Below, in pieces: positions 31,193-42,235 of a DNA stretch of 64,000 nt. The position numbers and the translations under genes are program-made. Under the pieces are notes generated by a model that made no database searches, was not told the DNA's origin, and saw only the letters and a program-made list of their open reading frames with translations. Position 1 is the first letter of the stretch; each line of letters starts with the position of its first letter. Source of the stretch: Pseudomonas fluorescens (GTDB lineage: Bacteria > Pseudomonadota > Gammaproteobacteria > Pseudomonadales > Pseudomonadaceae); the NCBI RefSeq assembly GCF_002022275.1, contig NZ_MSDF01000014.1, forward strand, positions 274,099 to 338,098, given 5' to 3'.

Positions 31193-32026
31193 TCAGATGG
31201 CGACGTCGGCCTTGATGCTTGGGTCGGCGTCGTAGCCAACAATTTCGAAGTCTTCAAATTTGTAGTCGTAGATCGACGCAGGTTTGCGCTTGATCACCAG
31301 TTCCGGCAGCTTCTTCGGCGTGCGCGCCAGTTGGGTGCGGATCTGTTCCATGTGGTTGCTGTAAGCGTGGGTGTCGCCGGTGGTGACGATGATCTCGTGC
31401 GGGATCAGGTCGCATTGCTGAGCCAGCATATGGGTCAGCAGCGCCAGAGCGGCGGTGTTGTAGGGCAGGCCGAGGAATACGTCGGAGCTGCGGATATACA
31501 ACTGCATCGACAGGTGACCGTCGTGCACGAACGCCTGGTACAGCAGATGACACGGCGGCAGGGCTTGCTTGCCGTCACGCGCGTTTTGCTGCGGGCTCTT
31601 GGTTTCGTCCGGCAGGTATTCGACGTTCCAGCCGTGGAACAGAATGCGACGGCTGTTGGGGTTGTTCTTCAGCGTGTCGACCATGTAGTCGATCTGGTTG
31701 ATCGTGCCGCCGTCCTTGGTCGGCCAGGCGGTCCACTGCTCGCCGTAGACCGGGCCCAGGTCACCGTCTTCGGTGGCCCATTCGTCCCAGATTTTCACGC
31801 CATTTTCGTTGAGCCACTTGATGTTGGTGTTGCCGCTCAACATCCAGATCAATTCGTTGGCGATGCTTTTGAAATGAAGCTTTTTCGTGGTCAGCAGCGG
31901 GAAGCCGTCGGCCAGGTTATGCCGATACTGACGGGCAAACACGGCCTTGGTGCCGGTGCCGGTGCGATCGCCCTTGGTCAATCCATTGGTCACGACGTCG
32001 TTCAGTAGTTCGAGATATTGCTTCAT
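31193..32026 (-). CDS. thyA: Thymidylate synthase
   Basis: A 277-residue thymidylate synthase that methylates dUMP to dTMP with methylenetetrahydrofolate, producing the dihydrofolate recycled by FolA. The phosphate-binding RTGTGT near residues 22-27, the catalytic Cys in PPCHLLYQ, the substrate-binding [11 protein letters not shown] and the C-terminal [10 protein letters not shown] are intact. It follows lgt on the same strand with about 50 bp between, the usual Pseudomonas order. In PAO1, as I recall, folA is only a few genes away; here about 30 kb intervene. Confidence 0.97.
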   Translation of the reverse strand: MKQYLELLNDVVTNGLTKGDRTGTGTKAVFARQYRHNLADGFPLLTTKKLHFKSIANELIWMLSGNTNIKWLNENGVKIWDEWATEDGDLGPVYGEQWTAWPTKDGGTINQIDYMVDTLKNNPNSRRILFHGWNVEYLPDETKSPQQNARDGKQALPPCHLLYQAFVHDGHLSMQLYIRSSDVFLGLPYNTAALALLTHMLAQQCDLIPHEIIVTTGDTHAYSNHMEQIRTQLARTPKKLPELVIKRKPASIYDYKFEDFEIVGYDADPSIKADVAI

Positions 32027-32047
32027 GTGTTTACCTGTATCAAAGAA

Positions 32048-32069
32048 GCCGAGGCGCGCACGCCCCGGC
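32048..32069 (-). terminator. Possible terminator after lgt
   Basis: GCCGAGGCG-CGCA-CGCCCCGGC forms a 9-bp stem with one mismatch and a 4-base loop in the lgt-thyA gap. On the minus strand it is followed by TTCTTTG, a weak U-tract, so it would attenuate rather than end transcription before thyA. Confidence 0.45.
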
Positions 32070-32077
32070 GTTCGTAT

Positions 32078-32890
32078 TTAAAGCGCGGCGTTCTTGATCG
32101 GTTGCGGGCGATTGTAAGCCCACCACAGCAGGCCCAGGCCAGCGATGATCATCGGCAGGCTGAGAATCTGACCCATGGTCACCCAGCCCCACGCCAGATA
32201 GCCCAGTTGTGCATCCGGCACGCGGACGAACTCGACGATAAAGCGGAAGATGCCGTAGAACAGCGCGAACATGCCGGACACGGCCATGGTCGGGCGCGGC
32301 TTGCGCGAGAAGATGTAGAGGATAAGGAACAGCGCCACGCCTTCCAACGCGAATTGGTAAAGCTGCGACGGGTGGCGCGGCAGTTGCGCCGGGTCGCTGA
32401 AGGGCGGGAATATCATCGCCCATGGCACGTCGCTCGGTTTGCCCCACAATTCGGCGTTGATGAAGTTACCGATACGCCCGGCACCCAGGCCAATCGGCAC
32501 CATCGGCGCAACGAAGTCCATCAGTTGGAAGAACGACTTGCCATTGCGACGGCCGAACCACCACGCAGCGATCATTACGCCGACAAAGCCGCCGTGGAAT
32601 GCCATGCCGCCCTTCCACACTTCAAAGATCAGCGTGGGGTTGGCGATGTAGGCCGGCAGGTCGTAAAACAGCACATACCCCAGGCGTCCGCCGACGATGA
32701 CCCCCATCGACAGCCAGAAAATCAGGTCGGAGAGTTTCTCCTTGGTCCAGGTCGGATCAAAGCGGTTCAGGCGTCGGGAAGCCAGGAACCAGGCACCGCC
32801 GATGCCGATCAGGTACATCAACCCGTACCAGTGGATTTTCAGCGGACCGATGGCCAGGGCCACCGGGTCGATCTGCGGGTAAGGCAGCAT
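32078..32890 (-). CDS. lgt: Prolipoprotein diacylglyceryl transferase
   Basis: A 270-residue inner-membrane enzyme that transfers diacylglycerol from phosphatidylglycerol to the lipobox Cys of prolipoproteins. About seven hydrophobic segments are visible, with the Lgt hallmarks [12 protein letters not shown] (the essential His) and the signature [13 protein letters not shown] followed by conserved Arg residues in [10 protein letters not shown]. The start at 32890 precedes [17 protein letters not shown], the normal N-terminus. The 215-bp region upstream, shared with the divergent NRDE gene, shows no further gene. Confidence 0.97.
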   Translation of the reverse strand: MLPYPQIDPVALAIGPLKIHWYGLMYLIGIGGAWFLASRRLNRFDPTWTKEKLSDLIFWLSMGVIVGGRLGYVLFYDLPAYIANPTLIFEVWKGGMAFHGGFVGVMIAAWWFGRRNGKSFFQLMDFVAPMVPIGLGAGRIGNFINAELWGKPSDVPWAMIFPPFSDPAQLPRHPSQLYQFALEGVALFLILYIFSRKPRPTMAVSGMFALFYGIFRFIVEFVRVPDAQLGYLAWGWVTMGQILSLPMIIAGLGLLWWAYNRPQPIKNAAL

Positions 32891-33105
32891 TGCGACTCCT
32901 CGTTAATCATTAGTCATGGCGACCGGACCTTGCCCGGGCGCGATTAAGCCTGCGTTACATCAAGAAACTTATTCGCCGAGGAAGCCGACGGTCATCCACA
33001 AAGACCGGCATGTTAACGGATGGAAGGCATGCGACCCAACTGGATACGATGGAACGCCTCTGCCCGAGTGGGTAGAGTGGCAAAAAACACAAAAGGGATC
33101 GCCTG

Positions 33106-33852
33106 ATGTGCCTGATTGTTTTCGCCTGGCGGCCGGGCCACGCCCAGCCGCTGATCGTCGCGGCCAACCGCGATGAGTTCTACGCCCGCCCGAGCCTGCC
33201 GCTGGCCCAGTGGCCGGATGCTCCCGATATCTACGCCGGTCGCGATCAGGAAGCCGGTGGCACCTGGCTTGGGGTGAATGCCGACGGGCGTTTTGCGGCC
33301 CTGACCAATATTCGCGACCCGCACCAGCCGCCGGCACGCAAGTCCCGTGGGGAGTTGGTGGCGCGGTTTCTTAATGGATCGCTACCGATTGAAGAGTATT
33401 TGGCCGACGTTAACGGCCGTTCGATTGAATATGCCGGGTTTAACCTGCTGCTGGGCACGCGGGATGAGCTGTGGCATTACAACGCCAATGACACTGAGCC
33501 GACACGGTTGGAGGCCGGGGTGTATGGGTTATCCAATGCGGGGCTGAATACGCCGTGGCCGAAGCTGCTCAAGGCCAGGGCGGCGTTGGGCGGGATGCTG
33601 GAGAATCCGCAGCCGGAGGCCTTGTTGGGGATTTTAAGTGATCCGCAGACGGCACCGTTTGCTGAACTGCCGGATACCGGGGTGGGGTTGGCTACGGAAA
33701 GCCTTTTATCCAGCGTGTTTATTGCCAGCCCGAGTTATGGAACGCGGGCGAGTACGGCGCTGATTGTGAATGCGGATGGGTCGCGGCGGATGGTGGAGCG
33801 CAGTTTTGGGCCGCACGGTGGCAGGCTGGGTGAGGTAGAACTGGTGATTTGA
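33106..33852 (+). CDS. NRDE family protein (Tango2 homologue)
   Basis: A 248-residue NRDE/Tango2-family protein, named for the motif seen here at AANRDEFYARP near residues 21-31. The N-terminus is MCLIVFAWRPG; a Cys at position 2 could become an N-terminal nucleophile, as in Ntn hydrolases to which the fold has been compared. A conserved GGTWLGVNADGRFAALTN segment follows. Tango2 homologues are linked to haem or acyl-CoA handling in eukaryotes; the bacterial role is unsettled. ATG 33106 has AAAGGGATC upstream. Confidence 0.9.
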   Translation: MCLIVFAWRPGHAQPLIVAANRDEFYARPSLPLAQWPDAPDIYAGRDQEAGGTWLGVNADGRFAALTNIRDPHQPPARKSRGELVARFLNGSLPIEEYLADVNGRSIEYAGFNLLLGTRDELWHYNANDTEPTRLEAGVYGLSNAGLNTPWPKLLKARAALGGMLENPQPEALLGILSDPQTAPFAELPDTGVGLATESLLSSVFIASPSYGTRASTALIVNADGSRRMVERSFGPHGGRLGEVELVI

Positions 33853-33866
33853 GGGCGCCTGAACGG

Positions 33867-33951
33867 GCGCCATCGCAGGCAAGCCAGCTCCCACAGTTGA
33901 CTGTGTTTGCAGTTCAACATGTGGGAGCTGGCTTGCCTGCGATAGCCGCGC
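33867..33951. repeat. REPIN
   Basis: Two inverted REP units (33867-33896 reverse, 33920-33951 forward; core GTGGGAGCTGGCTTGCCTGC) in the convergent gap between the NRDE gene and ptsP. Here the outward-facing arrangement (reverse unit first) differs from the usual head-to-head copies. Confidence 0.9.
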
Positions 33952-33957
33952 CTCGGT

Positions 33958-36237
33958 CTAAAGGCTTTTCGCCGAAGCCGGGTTAATCATCCGAGTCAGC
34001 CCCAAATTCTTCAGCGCCAGCTGCAGCGAGCTGTGGATAACTTGCGGGTTGTCGATGGTCATCAGCTCGGCCAACAAATCCTTGGCCATGCCCAATTCCA
34101 CCTGACGCAACATCCACTTCACTTTAGGCAAGTTGGTGGCGTTCATCGACAGGCTGTCAAAGCCCATCGCCATCAACAGCACTGCCGCCGCCGGGTCGCC
34201 GGCCATTTCACCGCAGATGCTCACCGGCTTGCCTTCGGCATGGGCGTCGCGCACTACGTGTTGCAGGGCTTGCAGCACCGCCGGGTGCAGGTAGTCGTAG
34301 AGGTCGGCGACCCGTGGGTTGTTACGGTCCACGGCCAGCAGGTATTGGGTCAAGTCGTTGGAACCGACCGAGAGGAAGTCCACCTGCCGCGCCAACTCCT
34401 TGGCCTGGTACACCGCTGCCGGAATCTCGATCATTACGCCAATCGGCGGCATCGGCACATCGGCGCCTTCGTCGCGCACTTCGCCCCAGGCACGGTGGAT
34501 CAAGTGCAGCGCTTCTTCCAGCTCATGGGTACCGGAAATCATCGGCAGCAGAATGCGCAGGTTGTTCAGGCCTTCGCTGGCCTTGAGCATGGCGCGGGTC
34601 TGCACCAGGAAAATTTCAGGATGGTCGAGCGTGACCCGAATACCGCGCCAGCCGAGGAAGGGGTTGTCTTCCTTGATCGGGAAATACGACAGTGACTTGT
34701 CGCCGCCGATGTCCAGGCTGCGCATGGTCACCGGTAGCGGGTGGAAGGCGGACAGTTGCTCGCGATAAATCGCCAGTTGCTCCTTCTCACTCGGGAAACG
34801 CTGGTTGATCATGAACGGCACTTCGGTGCGGTACAGGCCTACCCCTTCGGCACCGCGCTGTTGCGCACGGGCGACGTCGGCCAGCAAGCCGGTGTTCACC
34901 AGCAGCGGCACGCGGTGGCCGTCAAGCGTTACGCACGGCAGTTCGCGCAGCGAATCCAGGCCCAGCGCCAGTTGTTTCTCTTCTTCCACCACTTCGGCGA
35001 ACTGCTTGCGCAGCACGTCGCTGGGGTTGGTGTAGACCTCGCCGCGATGGCCATCGACGATCATGTCGATGCCGTCGACCTTGGAATACGGCAGGTCCAC
35101 CAGGCCCATCACCGTCGGAATACCCATGGCCCGAGCCAGGATCGCGACGTGGGAGTTACCCGAACCGAGCACCGAGACCAGGCCCACCAGCTTGCCTTCC
35201 GGCACTTCGCCGAGCTGGGTGGCGGTCAGCTCTTCGCTGACCAGGATGGTGTTGTCGGGGAAAACCATGTTGGTGGTGCGGTCTTCCTGCAGGTAAGCCA
35301 GCAGACGGCGACCGAGGTCGCGCACGTCCGAGGCCCGCTCGCGCAGGTAGGCGTCGTCCATCATTTCAAAGCGGTTGACGTGATCGGTGACCACCTGGCG
35401 CAACGCGCCCTGGGCCCACTGGCCGGTCTTGATCACGTTCTTGACTTCATTCCCGAGGGACGCGTCGTCGAGCATCATCTGGTACACGTCGAACAGTGCG
35501 CGCTCTTCCGGGCGCAGCTGGGTGGCCAGCTTGTTCGACAGGTTGCGCATGTCGGCGCGCACGCCTTCGAGTGCGGTTTTGAACAGTTTGATTTCGGCTT
35601 CGATGTCTTTGACGGTTTTGTCCGGGACCACGTCCAGGTCCGCCGCCGGCAACATGACCACCGCCGTACCGACCGCCGCGCCCGGCGAACCCGGCACGCC
35701 GACGAACTTGGCTTCCTGAATGCCCTTGCCTTCGCGGCCCAGGCCGCGAATCGAGCCCGTGGCCTCGGCGTGAGCAATAACCCCGGCCAGCTGCGCGCTC
35801 ATGGTCACGAGGAAGGCTTCTTCACCTTCGTCGAACTGGCGGCGCTCTTTTTGCTGGATGACCAACACGCCGACAACGCGGCGGTGGTGAATGATCGGCG
35901 CGCCGAGGAACGAGGCGTAACGCTCTTCGCCGGTTTCGGCAAAGTAGCGGTAACGCGGGTGATCGGCGGCGTTTTCAAGGTTCAGGGGTTCTTCACGCGT
36001 CCCCACCAGGCCCACCAGACCTTCGTTGGGCGCCATGCTGACCTTGCCGATGGAGCGCTTGTTCAGGCCCTCGGTGGCCATCAGCACAAAACGGTTGGTC
36101 TCGGGGTCCAGCAGGTAAACCGAGCAGACCTGGCTGCCCATGGCTTCCTTGACGCGCAACACAATAATCCCCAACGCCGCCTTGAGATCCTTGGCGGAGT
36201 TAACTTCCTGGACGATCTTGCGCAGCGTATTGAGCAT
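33958..36237 (-). CDS. ptsP: Phosphoenolpyruvate-protein phosphotransferase PtsP (EI-Ntr)
   Basis: A 759-residue enzyme I of the nitrogen phosphotransferase system, which passes phosphate from PEP to PtsO and on to PtsN and so links nitrogen/carbon status to regulation. An N-terminal GAF domain (about residues 1-150) is followed by the PEP-utiliser N domain. The phosphohistidine domain has the active His in GSGNSHVAILARAMGIP, and the C-terminal TIM barrel carries MRSLDIGGDKSL, the SVGSNDLTQY stretch and CGEMAGDP near its end. The start is 22 bp after the rppH stop, and the two are probably co-transcribed. Confidence 0.96.
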   Translation of the reverse strand: MLNTLRKIVQEVNSAKDLKAALGIIVLRVKEAMGSQVCSVYLLDPETNRFVLMATEGLNKRSIGKVSMAPNEGLVGLVGTREEPLNLENAADHPRYRYFAETGEERYASFLGAPIIHHRRVVGVLVIQQKERRQFDEGEEAFLVTMSAQLAGVIAHAEATGSIRGLGREGKGIQEAKFVGVPGSPGAAVGTAVVMLPAADLDVVPDKTVKDIEAEIKLFKTALEGVRADMRNLSNKLATQLRPEERALFDVYQMMLDDASLGNEVKNVIKTGQWAQGALRQVVTDHVNRFEMMDDAYLRERASDVRDLGRRLLAYLQEDRTTNMVFPDNTILVSEELTATQLGEVPEGKLVGLVSVLGSGNSHVAILARAMGIPTVMGLVDLPYSKVDGIDMIVDGHRGEVYTNPSDVLRKQFAEVVEEEKQLALGLDSLRELPCVTLDGHRVPLLVNTGLLADVARAQQRGAEGVGLYRTEVPFMINQRFPSEKEQLAIYREQLSAFHPLPVTMRSLDIGGDKSLSYFPIKEDNPFLGWRGIRVTLDHPEIFLVQTRAMLKASEGLNNLRILLPMISGTHELEEALHLIHRAWGEVRDEGADVPMPPIGVMIEIPAAVYQAKELARQVDFLSVGSNDLTQYLLAVDRNNPRVADLYDYLHPAVLQALQHVVRDAHAEGKPVSICGEMAGDPAAAVLLMAMGFDSLSMNATNLPKVKWMLRQVELGMAKDLLAELMTIDNPQVIHSSLQLALKNLGLTRMINPASAKSL

Positions 36238-36259
36238 GGCTCGGGGTCGAACTCCGTCG

Positions 36260-36739
36260 TCAGTCGCGCGCTAAAAGGCGCGGGGCAAGCTCTTTGAGAG
36301 CGCGACGATAAACTTCGCGCTTGAATGTCACCACCTGGCCCAACGGGTACCAATAGCTGACCCAACGCCAGCCATCGAACTCCGGTTTACCGGTCAAATC
36401 CATCCGCACCCGCTGCTCATTGGAGATCAGGCGCAGGAGAAACCATTTTTGCTTCTGGCCGATGCACAGCGGTTGGCTGTGGGTACGCACCAGGCGTTGC
36501 GGCAAACGATAGCGCAACCAGCCACGGGTACAGGCCAGAATTTGCACATCTTCGCGCTCAAGGCCGACTTCTTCATTCAACTCACGGTACAAGGCGTCTT
36601 CAGGGGTTTCGTCGGGGTTGATTCCGCCTTGAGGAAACTGCCAGGCATCTTGGTTGATTCGGCGAGCCCATAGCACCTGTCCGGCATCATTCGTAAGAAT
36701 AATCCCGACATTAGGACGGAAACCATCGGGGTCGATCAC
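36260..36739 (-). CDS. rppH: RNA pyrophosphohydrolase RppH
   Basis: A 159-residue Nudix hydrolase that removes pyrophosphate from the 5' end of mRNAs, starting 5'-end-dependent decay. The Nudix box [20 protein letters not shown] (continuing VGL) matches the GX5EX7REUXEEXGU rule. The GTG at 36739 (coding [12 protein letters not shown]) is chosen because RppH proteins begin at this point and a GAGG lies upstream; the longer frame to 36799 has no homologous content. It is transcribed towards ptsP. Confidence 0.95.
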   Translation of the reverse strand: MIDPDGFRPNVGIILTNDAGQVLWARRINQDAWQFPQGGINPDETPEDALYRELNEEVGLEREDVQILACTRGWLRYRLPQRLVRTHSQPLCIGQKQKWFLLRLISNEQRVRMDLTGKPEFDGWRWVSYWYPLGQVVTFKREVYRRALKELAPRLLARD

Positions 36740-36882
36740 GGCAACAACCTCGCAAACGCATGTCGCCGCATTGTTCCACAAAGGTTCATCAAGCGGCAAC
36801 GAGGCTTCTTACCTTATGTGCACTCTTGTGAAAAGACCGTATTCTGGACGCCTTTTTACAGACTTTTCAGCGAGTAACTGCA

Positions 36883-37539
36883 ATGCGCCTGGCTTTATTC
36901 GACTTGGACAACACCCTTCTCGGCGGTGACAGCGATCACGCGTGGGGTGATTACCTCTGCGAACGCAGGATTCTCGACCCGGTGGCCTACAAAGCCCGCA
37001 ACGATGAGTTCTACCAGGATTACCTGGCCGGCAAGCTGGACAACGCCGCCTACCTGAACTTCAGCCTGGAAATCCTCGGCCGCACCGAAATGACCCAGCT
37101 GGAGGAGTGGCACAACGATTTCATGCGCGACTGCATTGAACCGCTGATGCTGCCTCAAGCTGTAGAACTGCTGGCCAAGCACCGCGCCGCCGGCGACAAG
37201 CTAGTGATCATCACCGCCACCAACCGTTTCGTCACCGCGCCGATTGCCGCGCGCCTGGGCGTTGAAACCCTGATCGCCACCGAGTGCGAGATGGAAAACG
37301 GCCGTTACACCGGGCGCAGCACGGATGTGCCGTGCTTCCGTGAAGGCAAGGTGACGCGTTTGAATCGCTGGCTGGAAGAGACCGGCTATAGCCTGGAAGA
37401 CAGCTACTTCTACAGCGATTCGATGAATGACTTGCCGCTGCTGGAGCAGGTGACGCATGCGGTGGCGGTGGATCCGGATCCGAATTTGCGGGCTGAGGCT
37501 GAAAAGCGCGGCTGGCCGGTGATTTCGCTGCGCGGCTGA
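36883..37539 (+). CDS. HAD-IB phosphatase, probable histidinol-phosphatase (HisN-like)
   Basis: A 218-residue HAD hydrolase of the SerB-like IB subfamily. Motif I is DLDNTLL with nucleophile D8; motif II ITATNRF, a lysine in [10 protein letters not shown] and motif [12 protein letters not shown] follow. Family knowledge: the P. aeruginosa protein next to rppH (PA0335, as I recall) was reported to dephosphorylate histidinol phosphate, filling the missing histidine step in pseudomonads. Position and sequence fit that protein. It is divergent from rppH with 143 bp between starts. Confidence 0.83.
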   Translation: MRLALFDLDNTLLGGDSDHAWGDYLCERRILDPVAYKARNDEFYQDYLAGKLDNAAYLNFSLEILGRTEMTQLEEWHNDFMRDCIEPLMLPQAVELLAKHRAAGDKLVIITATNRFVTAPIAARLGVETLIATECEMENGRYTGRSTDVPCFREGKVTRLNRWLEETGYSLEDSYFYSDSMNDLPLLEQVTHAVAVDPDPNLRAEAEKRGWPVISLRG

Positions 37540-37540
37540 T

Positions 37541-37612
37541 GACGCCATCGCAGGCAAGCCAGCTCCCACAGGGGAACGCATTCCAATGTGGGAGCTGGCT
37601 TGCCTGCGATGA
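37541..37612. repeat. REPIN
   Basis: Two inverted REP units (37543-37570 reverse, 37587-37612 forward) just after the HAD stop codon, in the convergent gap before the DUF2269 gene. Confidence 0.9.
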
Positions 37613-37631
37613 TTCGACTCGGTCTTAAGCC

Positions 37632-38099
37632 CTACACAGGCTTGGCCACCATCAAATAGAAAATCACCAGAAACGCCAAAAACGCCGGCCAGCCCAGGCC
37701 AAACCACCAGCGCATATAAGTCGCCGCCTTGATCGGCATCGCCGTCCCCTCGCGCAACGCCTGCTCCGCCATCTTGTGCACACGGATCTGCAACCACACC
37801 ACCGGCAACCAGCAAATACCCGCCAGCACATACAAACCGAACGTCCACTGCAACCAACTCTGCTGCAACGACCATCCCGCCAGGTACATCAAGCCGACGC
37901 CGCTCAACGGCTGAAACACCGCCGTGGTCGCGGTAAATGCCCAGTCGGCGAACACCAGGTGCTTGAAGGTCACGGCGATCACCTCGACCTTGCCACTGCG
38001 CCAGGCGCGCAACGCGTAGTAAGCCGAGCCCGCGCCCAGCCCGAACAGGATGGTCGACGACAGGATATGCAGGGTTTTCAGCAGCAGGTAGGCGCTCAT
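37632..38099 (-). CDS. DUF2269 family membrane protein
   Basis: A 155-residue inner-membrane protein with four hydrophobic segments (around residues 5-22, 45-67, 77-99 and 133-152). It matches the DUF2269 layout, with an early histidine in LLKTLHILSSTILFG. It overlaps the end of the SDR/DoxX gene by 4 bases. A paralogue lies on the other side of that gene at 39351, and both end with AKPV after a membrane helix. The function is unknown; the early His would suit a haem or quinone ligand, but this is speculation. Confidence 0.85.
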   Translation of the reverse strand: MSAYLLLKTLHILSSTILFGLGAGSAYYALRAWRSGKVEVIAVTFKHLVFADWAFTATTAVFQPLSGVGLMYLAGWSLQQSWLQWTFGLYVLAGICWLPVVWLQIRVHKMAEQALREGTAMPIKAATYMRWWFGLGWPAFLAFLVIFYLMVAKPV

Positions 38100-39346
38100 C
38101 GCGGGGGTTCAGTCCAAAGAAGCCAAAGGGTCGCCACCATGAGTACCAGATTCTTGGCTACGGCGGCGTAGGGATCAAACCAGTAATGGGGCAGGATTAT
38201 GCTGATAACCACGGTATACCCGCCCATCAGCAGCAGTTGCAGGATCAGGGCCTGCCTGCGCCAGCGCCTGACCAGCAACCCCAGGCCCAGCAGACCGTCG
38301 CACACAGCTCCGGCGATCACAGCCAGCGTCGCCCACCCGCCTTGCACACCTGCCTCGCCCATGATGCGCAAGCCCCAGTCGTAACCCGGGCCCAGGCACA
38401 CCGCCGCCGTGCCCAGCCAGATCAGCACCATCACCGCCAGCATCAAAGGGCGAATGATGTGCTGGCTGCTCTCGGTTGCCGTCGGCCAGTCTTGCAGGCG
38501 CGAGGCCAGCGGTGCGGCGGTGTAACCACAGACCGAGGCCAGCACGTCGGGGTCGGCTACATTGTCTTGTCGGGCCAGGGCGATGCTCTGTCGATTCAAT
38601 GCCCGCCAGCCCAGCCGGTCGCCGACCCATCCGCCCAACCCCAGCAGCGGCGCCTGCACGTAGCGCCCAGGCCCAAAGCCTTGGGCGGCACGCAGGTGAT
38701 CAATCACCTCGGATAGCCGCAACGGCTCAGGCCCCACCAGCGGCAAAACCATGGATTCGGCGGGCCAGCGGCGCATCAAGGCGAGCACGGCACCGACCAG
38801 ATCATCGATGTGCACGGGCTGCGCCTGCGCGGTGAGGTTCAGCAACGGAATGAGCGGCAGCGGGGAAAGCCCGGCCAACCAGCCACTACTGGCACCGCCC
38901 GCGCCCACGACCAATGATGGGCGCAGCACTACCGAGGTCATTGCGAGGCCAAGTAAATAGTCATCCGCCGCGCCTTTGCTGGCGAGAAACGCCACCTCGG
39001 AGTGCGCCGAGGCGCCCAAGGCAGAAATCTGCAACACCCGCACGCCGCGCCCGGCAGCCAGATCAAACAGCGCACGCGTGCCGACATCCTGAACCCGGCT
39101 CAACTCGGCCGCATCCACGCTCAGCAACCCCGCCGCATTGATCAATAAATCAACGGATTCAGGAAAGTTGAAATGCTTGGGATCATCAGCCAACAGGCTC
39201 AGGTCAAGAGAACGCCACTCCACCCCCGGCCAATGTTGACTTCGAGGCTCGCGGCAGGTGGCAATCACGCTATGCCCGGCGTGCTGCAAGGCGCGCAACA
39301 GATGGCGCCCAACAAACCCTGTCGCGCCAACCAACAGAACATTCAT
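38096..39346 (-). CDS. NAD(P)-binding SDR fused to a DoxX-like membrane domain
   Basis: A 416-residue two-domain protein. Residues 1 to about 290 are an atypical (extended) SDR with the cofactor motif GATGFVGRHLL at 7-17, similar to NDUFA9/complex I assembly-like nucleotide-sugar epimerases; the Y-x-x-x-K pair is not evident. The rest has four hydrophobic segments of the DoxX-like type (LMLAVMVLIWLGTAAVCLG, VCDGLLGLGLLVRR and so on). It overlaps one DUF2269 gene and is 4 bp from the other, so the three form one operon behind ilvA. Function unknown, presumably a membrane redox protein. Confidence 0.85.
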   Translation of the reverse strand: MNVLLVGATGFVGRHLLRALQHAGHSVIATCREPRSQHWPGVEWRSLDLSLLADDPKHFNFPESVDLLINAAGLLSVDAAELSRVQDVGTRALFDLAAGRGVRVLQISALGASAHSEVAFLASKGAADDYLLGLAMTSVVLRPSLVVGAGGASSGWLAGLSPLPLIPLLNLTAQAQPVHIDDLVGAVLALMRRWPAESMVLPLVGPEPLRLSEVIDHLRAAQGFGPGRYVQAPLLGLGGWVGDRLGWRALNRQSIALARQDNVADPDVLASVCGYTAAPLASRLQDWPTATESSQHIIRPLMLAVMVLIWLGTAAVCLGPGYDWGLRIMGEAGVQGGWATLAVIAGAVCDGLLGLGLLVRRWRRQALILQLLLMGGYTVVISIILPHYWFDPYAAVAKNLVLMVATLWLLWTEPPR

Positions 39347-39350
39347 GCGG

Positions 39351-39764
39351 CTAAACCGGCTTGGCGCCCATCAACCCGGCAATCGCCACAAACCCCACCA
39401 GGCTGACCACCGCCAGCACCAGCGTGAAATTCAGGCTGCCACCGTCGCCCTTGCGCAGGCGATTAAGTCGCGCCACCAGCCAGAACCACGCCAGCGCCGC
39501 CACGGTATAGAGAATGCTGGAGCCCAGAATCCAGGTTTGCCCCAGCGGCCAGCCGACCAGATGCACCAGCCACCAGCCGGTAAACGGCATGCTGACCATG
39601 CAAACCCCCATCAGCAACCACACAAACGCCCACGGACGTTGCACGGTCACCGCCGGGCCGGCGCTGCGTTTGCGCCAGGCCAGTACCGCCAGGCCGAGGC
39701 CGCTGAGCAGCAGCAACACGGTGGCGGTGATGTGGATAACCTTGAGGGTGGTCAGCGTTTCCAT
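39351..39764 (-). CDS. DUF2269 family membrane protein, second copy
   Basis: A 137-residue protein with four hydrophobic segments and the DUF2269 opening LTTLKVIHITATVLLLLSG, including the conserved early His. It is paralogous to the protein at 37632 (same order of helices, same AKPV terminus). It lies 40 bp after ilvA and 4 bp before the SDR/DoxX gene, all on the minus strand. Its product probably works with the other two proteins at the inner membrane; no enzymatic motif is visible. Confidence 0.83.
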   Translation of the reverse strand: METLTTLKVIHITATVLLLLSGLGLAVLAWRKRSAGPAVTVQRPWAFVWLLMGVCMVSMPFTGWWLVHLVGWPLGQTWILGSSILYTVAALAWFWLVARLNRLRKGDGGSLNFTLVLAVVSLVGFVAIAGLMGAKPV

Positions 39765-39804
39765 GGTCTCTATTCCTTAAGGGCCGCTCAGTCAGCGTAG
39801 TCGC

Positions 39805-41319
<1,515 letters not shown>

Positions 41320-41456
41320 CGGCGGAAATCACTGGGCGGGTTGGGCAGGGCCAAGGAGTCTAACCCGGCTTTTGGCCGGGCGACCACACGAATCCCGAGG
41401 TTTTGTTGGGTTATACTCGCCGCCCTCGATAACTCCCCGCCCGTTCCGGAGCCCGC

Positions 41457-42128
41457 ATGACCCAGGATCAACTCAAACAGGCAGTGGCCCAGGCCGCCGT
41501 CGATTTAATCCTTCCCAAACTCGATGACAAGAGCGTCGTCGGTGTCGGCACCGGCTCCACCGCCAACTGCTTTATTGACGCACTGGCCCAGCACAAGGGC
41601 GCATTTGACGGCGCCGTAGCCAGCTCCGAAGCCACCGCCGCGCGCCTGAAAGGCCATGGCATTCCGGTGTACGAGCTCAATACCGTGAGCGACCTGGAGT
41701 TCTACATCGACGGCGCCGACGAAAGCGACGCGCACCTGAACCTGATCAAAGGCGGCGGCGCAGCCCTGACCCGCGAGAAGATCGTCGCGGCCGTGGCCAA
41801 GACGTTTATCTGCATCGCCGACGGCAGCAAGCTGGTGCCGGTACTCGGCGCGTTCCCGCTGCCGGTGGAAGTGATCCCGATGGCCCGCAGCCACGTGGCC
41901 CGCGAGCTGGTGAAGCTGGGCGGTGACCCGGTGTACCGCGAAGGCGTGTTGACCGATAACGGTAATATCATCATTGATGTGTTCAATATGCAGATTACCA
42001 ACCCGGTGGAGCTTGAGACGCAAATCAACGCCATCGTCGGCGTGGTGACCAATGGATTGTTTGCGGCGCGCCCGGCGGATGTGTTGCTGCTGGGCACTTC
42101 CGAAGGCGTAAAAACCATCAAGGCCTGA
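41457..42128 (+). CDS. rpiA: Ribose-5-phosphate isomerase A (housekeeping)
   Basis: A 223-residue RpiA of the pentose phosphate pathway, interconverting ribose 5-phosphate and ribulose 5-phosphate. The phosphate loop GVGTGSTAN, the active-site DGADE (both Asp), the lysine in [15 protein letters not shown] and its Glu are canonical. The length equals that of the enterobacterial enzyme. A second, altered copy lies in the sugar operon at 22406. It is divergent from ilvA and followed by a REPIN. Confidence 0.97.
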   Translation: MTQDQLKQAVAQAAVDLILPKLDDKSVVGVGTGSTANCFIDALAQHKGAFDGAVASSEATAARLKGHGIPVYELNTVSDLEFYIDGADESDAHLNLIKGGGAALTREKIVAAVAKTFICIADGSKLVPVLGAFPLPVEVIPMARSHVARELVKLGGDPVYREGVLTDNGNIIIDVFNMQITNPVELETQINAIVGVVTNGLFAARPADVLLLGTSEGVKTIKA

Positions 42129-42141
42129 CGCAAAACAAAAT

Positions 42142-42213
42142 GTGGGAGCTGGCTTGCCTGCGATGGCGGTGGTGAATTCACTGACGCCATCGCAGGCAAG
42201 CCAGCTCCCACAA
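42142..42213. repeat. REPIN, matching the one at 44321 in opposite orientation
   Basis: Head-to-head REP units around a short middle that contains GGTGGTGAATTCACTGACGC. The 72-base element is identical at 71 positions to the reverse complement of the REPIN at 44321-44392, so the two flank the intervening 2.1 kb as an inverted pair. Confidence 0.92.
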
Positions 42214-42235
42214 TGGTTCGGCAGTGGTTTTGGAA

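Noticed and set aside
34741..36297. A 518-codon open frame antisense to ptsP
   Set aside because: Shadow of ptsP codon bias with no domain or start signal.
38096..39346. Possible gene fusion artefact in the SDR/DoxX protein
   Set aside because: The frame is continuous with coherent domains on both sides and SDR-DoxX fusions are a known architecture, so no error is indicated.
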